This document shows, piece by piece, positions 46,132 to 56,380 of a stretch of DNA of 64,000 bases. Location: contig NZ_CP012808.1 in assembly GCF_001307195.1 (NCBI RefSeq), forward strand, positions 1,550,001 to 1,614,000. Direction: 5' to 3'. The notes beneath the pieces are model-generated. The model did no database searches. It saw nothing but the letters and a program-made list of their open reading frames with translations, and was not told the DNA's origin. The stretch's first letter is position 1; every line of letters starts with the position of its first letter. A program made the translations under genes and the position numbers. Origin of the DNA: Acinetobacter equi (lineage in GTDB: Bacteria > Pseudomonadota > Gammaproteobacteria > Pseudomonadales > Moraxellaceae).

Positions 46132-47085
46132 TTATAGATAAGAATCGAACATTGCGCTAATAGATTCTTCGTTATTAATACGACGAATTGTTTCAGCAAC
46201 CATACTTGCCACTGAAACTTGGCGAATCTTGCCAATTTCTTGAGCTTCTTCTGAAAGAGGAATGGTGTCACAGACAACCAATTCATCAATTACAGAATTC
46301 TTTAAGTTTTCAAGTGCCTTACCTGATAATACTGGGTGAGTTGCATATGCAACTACACGACGAGCACCAAATGTTTTAAGCGCATCAGCAGCTTTACATA
46401 AGGTACCAGCAGTATCTACCATGTCATCAACAATTACACAGTCACGACCTTTAACATCACCAATCAAATGCATCACTTGTGATTCATTCGCTTTTTGACG
46501 ACGTTTATCGATGATTGCAAGATCGATATCACCCATTTGTTTAGCAACAGCACGAGCACGTACTACGCCACCAACGTCAGGAGAAACAACCATTAAGTTG
46601 TCATGAGACTGTTGGCGTAAATCAGCAAGTAATGCTGGAGTACCGTAAATGTTGTCTACAGGGATATCAAAGAAACCTTGAATCTGGTCTGCATGAAGGT
46701 CAATCATCACCACACGGTCAATACCTACGGTAGTAAGCATATCTGCTACAACTTTAGCAGTAATTGGTACACGTGTAGAACGAGGACGACGATCTTGACG
46801 AGCATAACCGAAGTAAGGAATAACGGCAGTAATACGACCAGCACTTGCGCGACGCAAAGCATCGGCCATTACTAAGATTTCCATTAGGTTATCATTAGTA
46901 GGGGCACAAGTAGGTTGTACGATAAATACGTCTTTACCACGAACATTTTCAGTGATCTCTACTGCAATTTCACCATCAGAGAAGGTAGAAACAGAAGCAG
47001 CACCTAAAGGAATGTGCAAATGGCTAACGACTTTTTGAGCGAATTGTGGATGCGCGGTTCCACTAAAAACGACAAGATTGGGCAT
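46132..47085 (-). CDS. prs: Ribose-phosphate pyrophosphokinase
   Basis: A 317-residue enzyme that makes PRPP from ribose 5-phosphate and ATP. The catalytic flexible loop ([18 protein letters not shown]), [17 protein letters not shown] and the PRPP-binding loop [11 protein letters not shown] are present. It follows the tRNA-Gln array by 37 bases, so tRNA processing and prs expression are probably linked. Confidence 0.97.
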   Translation of the reverse strand: MPNLVVFSGTAHPQFAQKVVSHLHIPLGAASVSTFSDGEIAVEITENVRGKDVFIVQPTCAPTNDNLMEILVMADALRRASAGRITAVIPYFGYARQDRRPRSTRVPITAKVVADMLTTVGIDRVVMIDLHADQIQGFFDIPVDNIYGTPALLADLRQQSHDNLMVVSPDVGGVVRARAVAKQMGDIDLAIIDKRRQKANESQVMHLIGDVKGRDCVIVDDMVDTAGTLCKAADALKTFGARRVVAYATHPVLSGKALENLKNSVIDELVVCDTIPLSEEAQEIGKIRQVSVASMVAETIRRINNEESISAMFDSYL

Positions 47086-47122
47086 GAAGCACCCTTGGCG
47101 GTTGGTAATGTATGGAAAAATA

Positions 47123-47197
47123 TGGCAGGGGTAGCTGGATTCGAACCAACGGATGCCGAGATCAAAACCCGGTGCCTTACCACTTGGCGATACCCCT
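47123..47197 (-). tRNA. tRNA-Gln(TTG) copy nearest prs
   Basis: 75 bases with genomically encoded CCA. Acceptor AGGGGTA/TACCCCT, anticodon TTG, T-loop GTTCGAATC. Identical to the third and fourth copies. Confidence 0.96.
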
Positions 47198-47290
47198 AAT
47201 GCGGCAGAACTTTAATATTTTTACAGCGTTTTGTCAAGTTGAATTAAACTTGTAAAGCGTAAAAGGTGTATTCTGTCTTGTACTAAGAAA

Positions 47291-47365
47291 TGGCAGGGGC
47301 GGCTGGATTCGAACCAACGGATGCCGAGATCAAAACCCGGTGCCTTACCACTTGGCGACGCCCCT
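47291..47365 (-). tRNA. tRNA-Gln(TTG), copy with changed acceptor stem
   Basis: Same as its neighbours except for two base pairs of the acceptor stem: positions 6-7 are CG instead of TA and the opposite strand changes from TA to CG. The changes are fully compensatory, so this copy is under selection to fold. Confidence 0.96.
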
Positions 47366-47382
47366 AATTCGATGTTGTAAGA

Positions 47383-47457
47383 TGGCAGGGGTAGCTGGAT
47401 TCGAACCAACGGATGCCGAGATCAAAACCCGGTGCCTTACCACTTGGCGATACCCCT
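47383..47457 (-). tRNA. tRNA-Gln(TTG)
   Basis: 75 bases, CCA encoded, anticodon TTG; only 17 bases separate it from the copy with the changed stem. Confidence 0.96.
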
Positions 47458-47481
47458 AATACAAACATCTACAGGTGAAAA

Positions 47482-47556
47482 TGGCAGGGGTAGCTGGATT
47501 CGAACCAACGGATGCCGAGATCAAAACCCGGTGCCTTACCACTTGGCGATACCCCT
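47482..47556 (-). tRNA. tRNA-Gln(TTG), promoter-proximal copy
   Basis: 75 bases, CCA encoded. Its 5' end lies one base after the ispE stop codon, so it must be cut out of a transcript that also carries ispE. Confidence 0.96.
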
Positions 47557-47557
47557 A

Positions 47558-48385
47558 TTAAACTTCTAAATGAATGAGTGGTGATTCACTTAAACTATTT
47601 ACCAAGTATGATTTACATGGTGAATATTTTAAAATTTCATCAATATTCATTTGTTCATTTATTTCAATAAAAACACAAGCACCTGTACCTGTAAGCTTTG
47701 CAGTACCGAACTGATCTAAGTACTTCATTGCTTCATCTACTTCAGGATATAAACTTCTCGCTAGATGCTCGAAATTATTTCCAAAATCAGATGGCTTTAA
47801 CTGATAGGCGCAAAATTTAGTAGGCTTCGTGTCTCTTGTCAATGTTTTTTGTGAAAAAAGTAATTGAGTGCTGATAAAACAATCAGGTTTAAGGATAATG
47901 AATTTTTTTTGATCTAATTTAATGAAGCTAAGTATTTCTCCAACACCTTCTGCCCATGCATTTTTACCGTGAACAAATATCGGAACATCTGCACCAAGTT
48001 GTAGTCCTAATTGAGCAAGTTGTTCTGTTTTTAATCCACATTGCCATATTTGATTGAGAACAATAAGCGTAGTTGCAGCATTCGATGAACCGCCTCCTAA
48101 GCCTGCACCCATCGGAATATTTTTCTCAATGTTGATTTTTAAACCGGTTTGCTTTTGAGCAAACGGTTTAAGTATCTGTGCGGCTTTGTAAATTAAATTA
48201 TTTTGTAGATCTACGCTGGCTAATCCATCAATCAAAACTTTTTTAGATGTAGTAGGATAAAACTCCATCCAATCGCATAAATCAATCAATTGAAAAATGC
48301 TTTGTAATTCGTGGTAGCCATTTTCACGACGACCTGTAATATGTAAGAACAGATTAAGTTTGGCAGGTGATGGTACACGAATCAT
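47558..48385 (-). CDS. ispE: 4-(cytidine 5'-diphospho)-2-C-methylerythritol kinase
   Basis: A 275-residue GHMP-family kinase in the non-mevalonate isoprenoid pathway. The N-terminal SPAKLNLFLHITGRRENGYH, ATP loop PMGAGLGGGSSNAATTL and C-terminal LTGTGACVF are diagnostic. The stop is one base from the tRNA-Gln array; lolB is 21 bases upstream. Confidence 0.96.
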   Translation of the reverse strand: MIRVPSPAKLNLFLHITGRRENGYHELQSIFQLIDLCDWMEFYPTTSKKVLIDGLASVDLQNNLIYKAAQILKPFAQKQTGLKINIEKNIPMGAGLGGGSSNAATTLIVLNQIWQCGLKTEQLAQLGLQLGADVPIFVHGKNAWAEGVGEILSFIKLDQKKFIILKPDCFISTQLLFSQKTLTRDTKPTKFCAYQLKPSDFGNNFEHLARSLYPEVDEAMKYLDQFGTAKLTGTGACVFIEINEQMNIDEILKYSPCKSYLVNSLSESPLIHLEV

Positions 48386-48406
48386 AAATATCGATCATCT
48401 TCTGAG

Positions 48407-49006
48407 TTAACGATTTTGGATAATCATTGTAATACGGTTTTCTTGATTTGAATCAAGTGCTTGTTTTAAAACAAGGCGATTAGGGAGTACAGCTTCGTCT
48501 TTGTAGCTAAGATCAACCGTCCAACCATCTTCAATAAACTGAATTGGACGTTGCATGTTATCTTTTAATATTTCTGTTTCTAAGGTTGCTGGACGTGCTT
48601 GCACCCAATCAATGATATGAGTAATAGGTGCGTTCCATCCAGTTGCTAGTAATAGCAGTTCTTCAGGGCTTTCTGCACTAATGAGACCTGTTCTTGAACT
48701 ATTGAGTTCAACTTTTCCAGGCTCTCCTGTAATTTGTGTTTTTCCAATGCCTAGAATGCCACTGAGTTCAATATCAAATTGTTCTTCTTGTTGAATCCAT
48801 GTGAAAAAGGCACTACCAGATTGTTGAGGGGTTTTTACCCCGATTTTTCCTTGTAAGCTAAATTGATTATAAGACACTGTTTGAGAATCATTATTACCAA
48901 TGTTGGGCGAAGATGTTTTTGATGCAAGAGAAGGTGTTTGACAGCCAGTTAGCATTAACATACTTGTGATGAATATGGCTAAGCATGATCTAGAATGAAA
49001 TGGCAT
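48407..49006 (-). CDS. lolB: Outer-membrane lipoprotein receptor LolB
   Basis: A 199-residue lipoprotein with lipobox LTGC (C22). It receives lipoproteins from LolA and inserts them in the outer membrane. The family core SLQGKIGVKTPQQSGSAFFTW and GWTVDLSY-type strands are visible. Six bases separate it from the upstream TPR gene. Confidence 0.92.
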   Translation of the reverse strand: MPFHSRSCLAIFITSMLMLTGCQTPSLASKTSSPNIGNNDSQTVSYNQFSLQGKIGVKTPQQSGSAFFTWIQQEEQFDIELSGILGIGKTQITGEPGKVELNSSRTGLISAESPEELLLLATGWNAPITHIIDWVQARPATLETEILKDNMQRPIQFIEDGWTVDLSYKDEAVLPNRLVLKQALDSNQENRITMIIQNR

Positions 49007-49012
49007 GTGAAT

Positions 49013-50734
49013 TTAGCTCTCATTTGTTTGTTTATTGAGTAGAAGTGAATTGAGTGTGTCTAGTTCTGGGTTGTTTGGAAAACTTGATTTTAGTTGTCCA
49101 AGTATTTGATTAAATTTATCAATCTCACCTAGCATGTATAAAGATTGTGCATAACGAATACCAATTTTAATACTATTGCTTTGAGCATATGCTTTTTCTA
49201 AGGCCTGACTAGATGCTTCAAAGTCATTTTGTAAAAATGCAATGAGCCCTAATGTATCTAAAATAGAAGCCTGTTCAGGTGCAAGCTCTAAAGCTAATTC
49301 AACAGACTTTCTTGCTTCTTTTAGATTTCTATTTTGTAAGGCTAGTGTATAGGCATAAGCATTTAGATATGCAGGATTATTGGGTTCGATTTCAAGAAGT
49401 GTTTCTAATCGATCATTGAGTTTTTCTCGATCTGCATGAGCATCTAAGAGTAATACTTCGGTATAAACCAATTCAGGATCATCGGGTAAGTTTTGAATGG
49501 CTTCATCTAATAAGCGAATTGCTGCCTTTTTATTATTCATTTGAATTAAGATGTTGGCTTGCATTTGATATAAAAAACTTGAATATTGAGGGTAGTTTAC
49601 ACGTTCTTGGGTAAGAAATCGTAAGGCTTCATTAAGTTGATTTTGTTGATTAAAAATCGTAATCATATTTTTACGTGAAACAGGGTAGAGGCTACCATCT
49701 ACTAAGCGATAATATGCTTTTGCTGTTTCGAAATGCTCTTTTCGTTCAGCATTAACTGCTAAATAATAATAAGCTTCATTTTGATATTGTGCTGAAGTTC
49801 TTAATTCAACAAGATGTGTCTCTGCATCTTCATATTTTTTTAAATCAATACTAGTTAAACCTGCAATAAAGAGTGCTTCTTCATTATTTGGCCATTGTTT
49901 TAAAATATTTTCTAATTTTTCTAGAGCATCTTCAGCAAGATTGTTTTTAATTAAAAATTTTGCTTCTGCGAGTTGAATATCAATATTGTTTTTATTTTTT
50001 TTACTAGACTTTTTATACCACTTTATTGTCTCTTTTATGTCCCCTAAAGCATTGAGTATACTTGCTTTCATAAGAATATAGCTTGCTGTTTTAGGTCGAA
50101 TTTTTAGGGCTTGATTGATTGTTGAAAGTGCTTTTTCTAATTGACCATTTTGTGCTTCAAGTGCTGCAATAAGTACTAAAATAGAAGGATTATTTTGCTC
50201 TTTACTTGCTTGTAATGCATTAATTAAGTAATCCCGATCTTCAGCAGTTTCAGGTGAAATCCCTGCTAAAATTTTTTCTAAATCGGCATTTGGATCGAGA
50301 TTTAGAATTTTATCTAACGTTTCTGCAGCTAATTCGTACTCATGTGCTTTTAATGCAATATGTGATAAATAGAATAAAGCAGGGACATCTTTGGGTTCTT
50401 GTTTTACCCAATTAGTGACAATATTGAGTGCTGATGGAATATTTTCTAAGTCAATTGCAATATTTAATGCACGTTGCTTAACCATGGTTGAATTAGTTTG
50501 GGTTGCAAGTGTTGTGTAGTTGTTGAGTGCTGTATTTGGATCACGATAAGCGAGAGCAAATTCTGCAATCATGCTCAACTCTATTGATTTATTTTTCACA
50601 TTATTATATGTATAAGAATCTGATCCAGCTGCTGTAATTTGAGCGCTAGATGATATGCTACCAACCAGTAAGAATGTGGTAGAATAATGTTTAATTGTCG
50701 AACTAATTGTTAGTCGGCTAATCGTTTGACGCAA
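49013..50734 (-). CDS. TPR-repeat protein upstream of lolB
   Basis: A 573-residue protein with an N-terminal hydrophobic signal-like segment (TTFLLVGSISSSAQITAAG) and at least ten tetratricopeptide repeats (e.g. NPSILVLIAALEAQNGQLEKA, NPAYLNAYAYTLALQNRNL). In related bacteria a similar protein lies upstream of lolB. The start is a TTG at 50734 with weak ribosome site; no nearer ATG fits. A periplasmic or envelope scaffolding role is likely. It is divergent from hemA. Confidence 0.85.
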   Translation of the reverse strand: MRQTISRLTISSTIKHYSTTFLLVGSISSSAQITAAGSDSYTYNNVKNKSIELSMIAEFALAYRDPNTALNNYTTLATQTNSTMVKQRALNIAIDLENIPSALNIVTNWVKQEPKDVPALFYLSHIALKAHEYELAAETLDKILNLDPNADLEKILAGISPETAEDRDYLINALQASKEQNNPSILVLIAALEAQNGQLEKALSTINQALKIRPKTASYILMKASILNALGDIKETIKWYKKSSKKNKNNIDIQLAEAKFLIKNNLAEDALEKLENILKQWPNNEEALFIAGLTSIDLKKYEDAETHLVELRTSAQYQNEAYYYLAVNAERKEHFETAKAYYRLVDGSLYPVSRKNMITIFNQQNQLNEALRFLTQERVNYPQYSSFLYQMQANILIQMNNKKAAIRLLDEAIQNLPDDPELVYTEVLLLDAHADREKLNDRLETLLEIEPNNPAYLNAYAYTLALQNRNLKEARKSVELALELAPEQASILDTLGLIAFLQNDFEASSQALEKAYAQSNSIKIGIRYAQSLYMLGEIDKFNQILGQLKSSFPNNPELDTLNSLLLNKQTNES

Positions 50735-50812
50735 TTTTTCTTAATCCAAGTAATGCTTTTTATGACACCGATGTTGCACAATAGCATAAATTTAGCTAAA
50801 TGATGATCTGAT

Positions 50813-52096
50813 ATGTCTTTCTTTGCATTGGGTGTCAACCATCAAACAGCCTCAGTAGAGTTGCGAGAGCAAATTGCGTTTAACCCTGAAAAGTTAACGG
50901 AACTGCTTCAACAACAAAGTCATCATCAAATTTTAAATGATTTGGTGGTGGTGTCTACTTGTAATCGTACTGAAGTTTACGCGATGTCTGAAAATGTAGA
51001 TATCGTGTTGCATTGGCTCGCCCATGTAAATGGTATTGATGTAAAACAATTGTCAAATCATGTGTATCGTTATGAGAATGCTCAAGCGGTAGCACATTTG
51101 ATGCGTGTAGCAAGTGGTCTAGATTCTTTAATGCTGGGCGAACCTCAAATTTTGGGTCAAGTCAAAACAGCATTATCTTTAGCAAAAGATGCAGATACGG
51201 TTTCTTCCGAGCTGAATAAAATTTTTGAATATGCATTTTATGCAGCAAAGCGTGTTCGTTCGGAGACAGCGGTTGGAAGTCATGCAGTTTCCATGGGATA
51301 TGCTGTTGCACAGTTGGCATTACAAGTATTTAGTAAGCCAGAGACATTAACCATTATGGTGGTTGCAGCGGGCGAAATGAATAGCTTAGTTGCAAAGCAT
51401 TTGGCTGAAATGGGTGTTGGTAAAGTTTTAATCTGTAACAGAACACGTGCGCGTTCAGAAAATTTAGCGCAAGAAATTGCACATAGAGTTGATGTTGAGA
51501 TTATTGAGTTTGATCAACTTGCTGAAAATTTACACCGTGCTGACGTTATTTCAAGTTGTACGGGAAGCTTACACCAGGTTATTCATTATCAAGATGTAAA
51601 AGCAGCGCTAAAAAAACGACGTTATCAACAAATGTTGTTAGTTGATTTGGCTGTACCTCGTGATATTGACTCTAAAGTTGAATCATTAGATGGTGTTTAT
51701 TTATACGGGGTCGATGACTTACAAACAGTTATTGAAGAAAATCTTGCTCAACGACGACAGGCTGCTGTTGAAGCAGAAGTAATGGTAAATCAGCTTGCAA
51801 CTGAGTTAATGACGCATCAACGTGTGAAAGGTGCAGGGCAAACCATTCATGCTTATCGTGCAGAGGGTGAGGTTTTAGCACAAGAAGAATTGTCTTTAGC
51901 TTTGTCTCAACTCGATAGCGGTGAAAATGCAGAAGATATTATTCGCTCTTTAACACATCGATTAACACAAAAATTATTACATCCTACTTCAATTTTATTA
52001 AGAGAGGCAGCGAAGGTTGAAGATCCCGCATATTTAGAAATGATGCAGCAAAGCCTTAAAGATATTGCTGAGAATAGAAGAAAAGTAAAGAAATAG
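50813..52096 (+). CDS. hemA: Glutamyl-tRNA reductase
   Basis: A 427-residue enzyme, first committed step of heme synthesis by the C5 route. The catalytic Cys is C50 ([11 protein letters not shown]). The NADPH-binding domain and C-terminal dimerisation helices ([20 protein letters not shown]) are intact. Confidence 0.96.
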   Translation: MSFFALGVNHQTASVELREQIAFNPEKLTELLQQQSHHQILNDLVVVSTCNRTEVYAMSENVDIVLHWLAHVNGIDVKQLSNHVYRYENAQAVAHLMRVASGLDSLMLGEPQILGQVKTALSLAKDADTVSSELNKIFEYAFYAAKRVRSETAVGSHAVSMGYAVAQLALQVFSKPETLTIMVVAAGEMNSLVAKHLAEMGVGKVLICNRTRARSENLAQEIAHRVDVEIIEFDQLAENLHRADVISSCTGSLHQVIHYQDVKAALKKRRYQQMLLVDLAVPRDIDSKVESLDGVYLYGVDDLQTVIEENLAQRRQAAVEAEVMVNQLATELMTHQRVKGAGQTIHAYRAEGEVLAQEELSLALSQLDSGENAEDIIRSLTHRLTQKLLHPTSILLREAAKVEDPAYLEMMQQSLKDIAENRRKVKK

Positions 52097-52107
52097 AAAA
52101 ATAATAA

Positions 52108-52137
52108 AAGAGCGTTGATTTGAAAACGCTTTTTTTT
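52108..52137 (+). terminator. hemA terminator
   Basis: AGCGTT-loop-AACGCTTTTTTTT. Confidence 0.88.
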
Positions 52138-52158
52138 ATGGATAAAAATCTAAAATAA

Positions 52159-54045
52159 CTAACTATCTAACAAGGTTAAAGAACGCTTTTTATCTATTTC
52201 ATAGAGTTGATGTTTTAGATTTTTCATTTCAGCAATGCTAGAAAATTTATTTGAACGCATTTTTAACTTTAAAAAATCATATTGCAATTTGATTGAAAAA
52301 TCTTGTGCAAGTTTGTCAACTTTTTCAGGTGATGTTGTGTAATCGCTTACATTTGCTTGTTGTAAAATACGTTGTAATTCAAAATGAAAAGGTGCGCATG
52401 CGCCTAAAACATAATATTTAGCTTGTTCAGGATCATCGGGTAAATTTTCAAAAATATCATTAAAAATATTAAGAATTTTATGTAAAAGCTGCTCCGGTGG
52501 AATTAACGCACGTAAAGGTTCAAAATGAATATATAAATATGGATGATGAATAAGAATTGCAATGACATATTCTTCAGCATCAATTTTTGTACTAAAGCTT
52601 AGGGATGCATCATTATTAGTATAAGGCTGCCATTTACGGTTGAAGCCGAGTTTTTCTTTAAAAAACTGCTGTAATAAATATCGATATGATCCAACTTTAG
52701 GGAGTAATTCTGTTAATTGGCGTAGTTCTGCCATCACCTGGCTTTTACCCTCAGGTGTCGCAATATTATGATTTTGTGTAATATGAGCGAAAATAAAATC
52801 TGAAAGTAAAGGAGAATCTTTTAGTAGCTTTTGAAAGTTTTCAATGCCTTCACGACGAATTAATGAATCTGGATCATGATTATTTGGTAGAACAAAGAAC
52901 TTGAGTTCACGACCATCATTTAACAAGGGGAGTGCAATTTCTAAAGTGCGTCGAGCGGCTTTTTGCCCTGCTAAGTCACCATCAAATGCAATAGTAATAC
53001 GATGATTTTGTTTAAATAAGATATTAAGGTGTTCAGTGTTACTTGCTGTTCCTAAGGTTGCGACAGCACCATAGATACCATATTGCTGTAAAGCAATGAC
53101 ATCCATATAGCCTTCGACCATAAGCCAATCTTGGGCTTTTTGTTTGCGTCCTTCATATAAACCGTACAGCAGTTGATTTTTATGAAAAATTTCGGAATCT
53201 GGTGAGTTGATGTATTTGGGTTTAATTTCATCGTTGAGTGCACGTCCACCGAATCCAACGACACGACCTTTACTATCTCGGATGGGGAAAATAACGCGAT
53301 CACGTAGTAAATCAAAATCTCGACCACTATCACTGGTTCGAATCAAACCAAGAAGTTTTAAACCTTCAATATCTTGAGGGAATGCTTTTTCTAAATGTTG
53401 CCAATCTTCTGGTGCGTAACCTAAACGCCAAAATTGAATCGTTTGCGCTGTTAAGCCACGTTGCTTAAAGTATTGCTGTGCAGACTGACTTTGTGGAAGC
53501 TGTTTTTCATAAAACTGAGCTACATTTTCCAATAAATCAAATAAGTTACCTTCTTGTATGGCATCTTCTTGAAAAGTTGGAGCATGATCAAACTCTAAAA
53601 AAGGATCATCTGCATTTTGAAATTCTTCAAATGGATCAAAATGTTGAGCTGATTCATTTGTTTTAGATGGCTTAGATGTCGTAACAGGTACTTCTGCTGG
53701 GATAGGTTTTTTAGTTTCTCGTTTATAAACGAGTTTTTTAGATTCCTGATTATCTTTAGGAAGCTCAATGCCTGTTTGGCTGGAAAGATCCTTCATAACC
53801 TCGACAAAATTACGATGATCTATATCCATTAAAAAACGAATGGCATTACCGTTCGCTTGGCATCCAAAACAATGATAGTACTGCTTATCTCTATAGACAT
53901 GAAAAGAAGGAGATTTCTCCTGATGAAATGGGCAACAGCCAGAATAGGTACGACCAGACTTTTTTAACTTCACACGTTGACCAATCAGATCGACAATATC
54001 TGTGCGATCTAAAATTTGATCTATCGTATGTTGAGGAATAGCCAT
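52159..54045 (-). CDS. dnaG: DNA primase with inserted linker
   Basis: A 628-residue replication primase. The CHC2 zinc finger has C38, H41, C59 and C62. The TOPRIM domain contains VEGYMDVIALQQYG and AFDGDLAGQKAARR. The C-terminal domain would bind the replicative helicase. Compared with E. coli (581), about 65 residues are added between zinc finger and polymerase core (about 98-165), polar and acidic with repeated Phe-Glu-rich elements, probably a flexible linker. Confidence 0.95.
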   Translation of the reverse strand: MAIPQHTIDQILDRTDIVDLIGQRVKLKKSGRTYSGCCPFHQEKSPSFHVYRDKQYYHCFGCQANGNAIRFLMDIDHRNFVEVMKDLSSQTGIELPKDNQESKKLVYKRETKKPIPAEVPVTTSKPSKTNESAQHFDPFEEFQNADDPFLEFDHAPTFQEDAIQEGNLFDLLENVAQFYEKQLPQSQSAQQYFKQRGLTAQTIQFWRLGYAPEDWQHLEKAFPQDIEGLKLLGLIRTSDSGRDFDLLRDRVIFPIRDSKGRVVGFGGRALNDEIKPKYINSPDSEIFHKNQLLYGLYEGRKQKAQDWLMVEGYMDVIALQQYGIYGAVATLGTASNTEHLNILFKQNHRITIAFDGDLAGQKAARRTLEIALPLLNDGRELKFFVLPNNHDPDSLIRREGIENFQKLLKDSPLLSDFIFAHITQNHNIATPEGKSQVMAELRQLTELLPKVGSYRYLLQQFFKEKLGFNRKWQPYTNNDASLSFSTKIDAEEYVIAILIHHPYLYIHFEPLRALIPPEQLLHKILNIFNDIFENLPDDPEQAKYYVLGACAPFHFELQRILQQANVSDYTTSPEKVDKLAQDFSIKLQYDFLKLKMRSNKFSSIAEMKNLKHQLYEIDKKRSLTLLDS

Positions 54046-54182
54046 AATTCAGTCAATTCTAGTTTAATTTAACAGGGGTCTATAAAAATATAACAATCTT
54101 ATTTGTGTATTATTTCAACACAATTTAGCGATTGATTTGAAATTTGTCTACTTTTTCAACTGACTTTCATCAATAAGATAAC

Positions 54183-54210
54183 AAAGGGCAAGTATGATAA
54201 CTTGCCCTTT
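54183..54210 (-). terminator. bamD terminator
   Basis: AAAGGGCAAGT-loop-ACTTGCCCTTT, about 55 bases after the bamD stop. The rest of 54046-54263 shows nothing. Confidence 0.7.
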
Positions 54211-54263
54211 AAGAAATTGCGAATACAAAACTATTTTAAGTTGAGTATATGGTGGTTCTATAA

Positions 54264-55232
54264 TTAATTTTCAGACTTTTCTGCATCTTCGGGTTTGTCG
54301 AGTAAGCCTAAGCTTAAACGATTTGACCAGCTACGCTTTTGTGTATTTTCAGGTGCAGGTACTGAAGCAGAAGCCTTATTTGAATCACCAAATAAACCTA
54401 GTGTTGCTTTATTGAGCCAGCTTGCTTCTTTTTGAGCAGCTTTTAAATTTACAGAACCATTCGCTTTCACTAAATTAGGATAGTTTAGTTTTAGTACGTC
54501 AATATATTGCTGAGCTGTTGTTTGATCGCCTAATTTATCATAACTATAAGCAATAATTGCCAATGCTTCAGGAACTTGTGCTGTGTTTGGGTGATGTTCC
54601 ATTACCCATTGAGCACGTTCAATAGCAGCAACCCAAGCTTTACGTTTCACATTAAAACGTGCAATATTAATTTCAGATTCAGCAAGTTCAGTATTGATAT
54701 ACTGCATACGTTGAGCAGCATCTACAGCATAAGGGCTTGATGGATAACGACGAATAAAATCTACGAAGTTTTGATAAGCAACTTTTAGATAACTTACATC
54801 ACGATGAGATTGCTTTAATGATGTATAGCGCATTAAACCATCATAGTTCTGTTCCATATTCGCCACACCACGAATATAGTACGCATAATCTACATTTGGA
54901 GCTTGTGGATTAAGACGAATAAAGCGATCAGCAAGTGTTACTGTACTTTCATATTCTTTCTGCTGAAATTTAGCATACATCAATTCTAGCTGAGCTTGTT
55001 GAGCATATTCTCCAGTAGGGAAATATGTTTCAATTGCTTCTAAGTGTTTTGTTGCATCTATATAATGTCCACTCGCTAGCGCTTTTTCTGCTTTTTCGAT
55101 ATAAACTTCTTCACTAGACTGCGGACCCTTATCGACCACTTCTTTTTTTGGATTACTGCTACATCCAGCGATAATCGTTGTTAAACCAACCGCTAGAGCA
55201 AGCATTGTAATTTTATAACGTGGTAGCGACAT
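54264..55232 (-). CDS. bamD: Outer-membrane assembly lipoprotein BamD
   Basis: A 322-residue lipoprotein (lipobox IAGC, C24) of the BAM complex with five TPR-like repeats over residues about 40-240. The last 70 residues form an extra low-complexity tail (SASVPAPENTQKRSWSNRLS). GAGGA precedes the ATG. Divergent from rluD, as in other gammaproteobacteria. Confidence 0.95.
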   Translation of the reverse strand: MSLPRYKITMLALAVGLTTIIAGCSSNPKKEVVDKGPQSSEEVYIEKAEKALASGHYIDATKHLEAIETYFPTGEYAQQAQLELMYAKFQQKEYESTVTLADRFIRLNPQAPNVDYAYYIRGVANMEQNYDGLMRYTSLKQSHRDVSYLKVAYQNFVDFIRRYPSSPYAVDAAQRMQYINTELAESEINIARFNVKRKAWVAAIERAQWVMEHHPNTAQVPEALAIIAYSYDKLGDQTTAQQYIDVLKLNYPNLVKANGSVNLKAAQKEASWLNKATLGLFGDSNKASASVPAPENTQKRSWSNRLSLGLLDKPEDAEKSEN

Positions 55233-55303
55233 AAAAATTCCTCTGTTATTACGGGCAATGAGCTACAATTGCGCTATTAAACCACTTTTTTTTGAATGAT
55301 CAA

Positions 55304-56356
55304 ATGACCCAAGCACAATCTTCTAATTCAAACATCCCTGAAACTGATATCCATTTATTTGAAGATTCTGAGGATGCAGATAATCATACTTCAGACTCTA
55401 CTGCAACACGTTTATCGTTGCAATTTCAGTTGGATGATACATATTTAGGACAACGTATTGACCAAGTCGCAGCATTAATCTGGAATGATTATTCGCGCGA
55501 AAAGTTAAAACAATGGCTTAAAGATGGTCATCTACTGGTAAATGGTAATAGTGTAAAGCCTAAATATAAGTGTGAAGGCACTGAGCTTCTGACATTAAAT
55601 GTCGAGTTAGAAGCACAAACAACCAGTCAACCCGAAAACATTCCATTAAATATTGTTTACGAAGATGACGATATTATCATCATTAATAAGCCTGTTGGAA
55701 TGGTTGTACACCCTGGAGCAGGAAATTCTTCAGGAACTTTGGTAAATGCGCTGTTATATCATTATCCAAAATCTTCAGAATTAGCAAGAGCAGGCTTAGT
55801 TCATCGTATTGATAAAGATACGAGTGGCTTATTGGTTGTTGCTAAAAACCTAGAAGCTCAGTTTTCTTTAAGTAAGCAATTGGCTAAAAAATCTGTTTAT
55901 CGTGTTTATGATTTAATTGTTTACGGCAATATTATTGCTGGTGGTACAATTGATGAGCCAATTAAGCGTCATCCTGTAGATCGTGTGAAAATGACAGTTT
56001 TACCAGGTGGGAAAGATGCGGTAACACATTACAATGTTAAAGAGCGGTTTCAACATTTTACGCGCGTACAAGCACGTTTAGAAACAGGACGTACTCATCA
56101 GATTCGTGTGCATTTTAGTTATATTGGTCATGGTTTGGTTGGTGATCAAGTTTATATGCCACGTGTTCGCGTACCTGCTGGTGCAAGTGAAACATTAAAC
56201 GATGTATTGCGTGGATTTAAACGCCAAGCATTACATGCTGTTCAGTTGGGATTACAGCATCCTAGAACAGGTGAGGAAATGATGTTTGATGCGCCGTGGC
56301 CAGCTGATTTTTCAGCTTTGGTTGATATGTTACGTGCTGAAAATGCAGCTTATTAA
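55304..56356 (+). CDS. rluD: 23S rRNA pseudouridine synthase RluD
   Basis: A 350-residue enzyme with an acidic N-terminal extension, an S4 domain (residues about 48-100) and the catalytic domain with D170 in HRIDKDTSG. It modifies helix 69 of 23S rRNA, important for 50S function. I prefer the ATG at 55304 to a TTG 12 bases earlier. Confidence 0.95.
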   Translation: MTQAQSSNSNIPETDIHLFEDSEDADNHTSDSTATRLSLQFQLDDTYLGQRIDQVAALIWNDYSREKLKQWLKDGHLLVNGNSVKPKYKCEGTELLTLNVELEAQTTSQPENIPLNIVYEDDDIIIINKPVGMVVHPGAGNSSGTLVNALLYHYPKSSELARAGLVHRIDKDTSGLLVVAKNLEAQFSLSKQLAKKSVYRVYDLIVYGNIIAGGTIDEPIKRHPVDRVKMTVLPGGKDAVTHYNVKERFQHFTRVQARLETGRTHQIRVHFSYIGHGLVGDQVYMPRVRVPAGASETLNDVLRGFKRQALHAVQLGLQHPRTGEEMMFDAPWPADFSALVDMLRAENAAY

Positions 56357-56380
56357 TTTATAGAGGATAGGGAAATTAAC

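Noticed and set aside
47014..47409. Open frames with peptides such as [17 protein letters not shown]
   Set aside because: They are translations of the antisense strand of tRNA-Gln genes, a well-known false protein.
47123..47556. Four ~75-base direct repeats that could be taken for a CRISPR or repeat array
   Set aside because: Each unit folds as tRNA-Gln with encoded CCA; spacers are irregular (17-93 bases).
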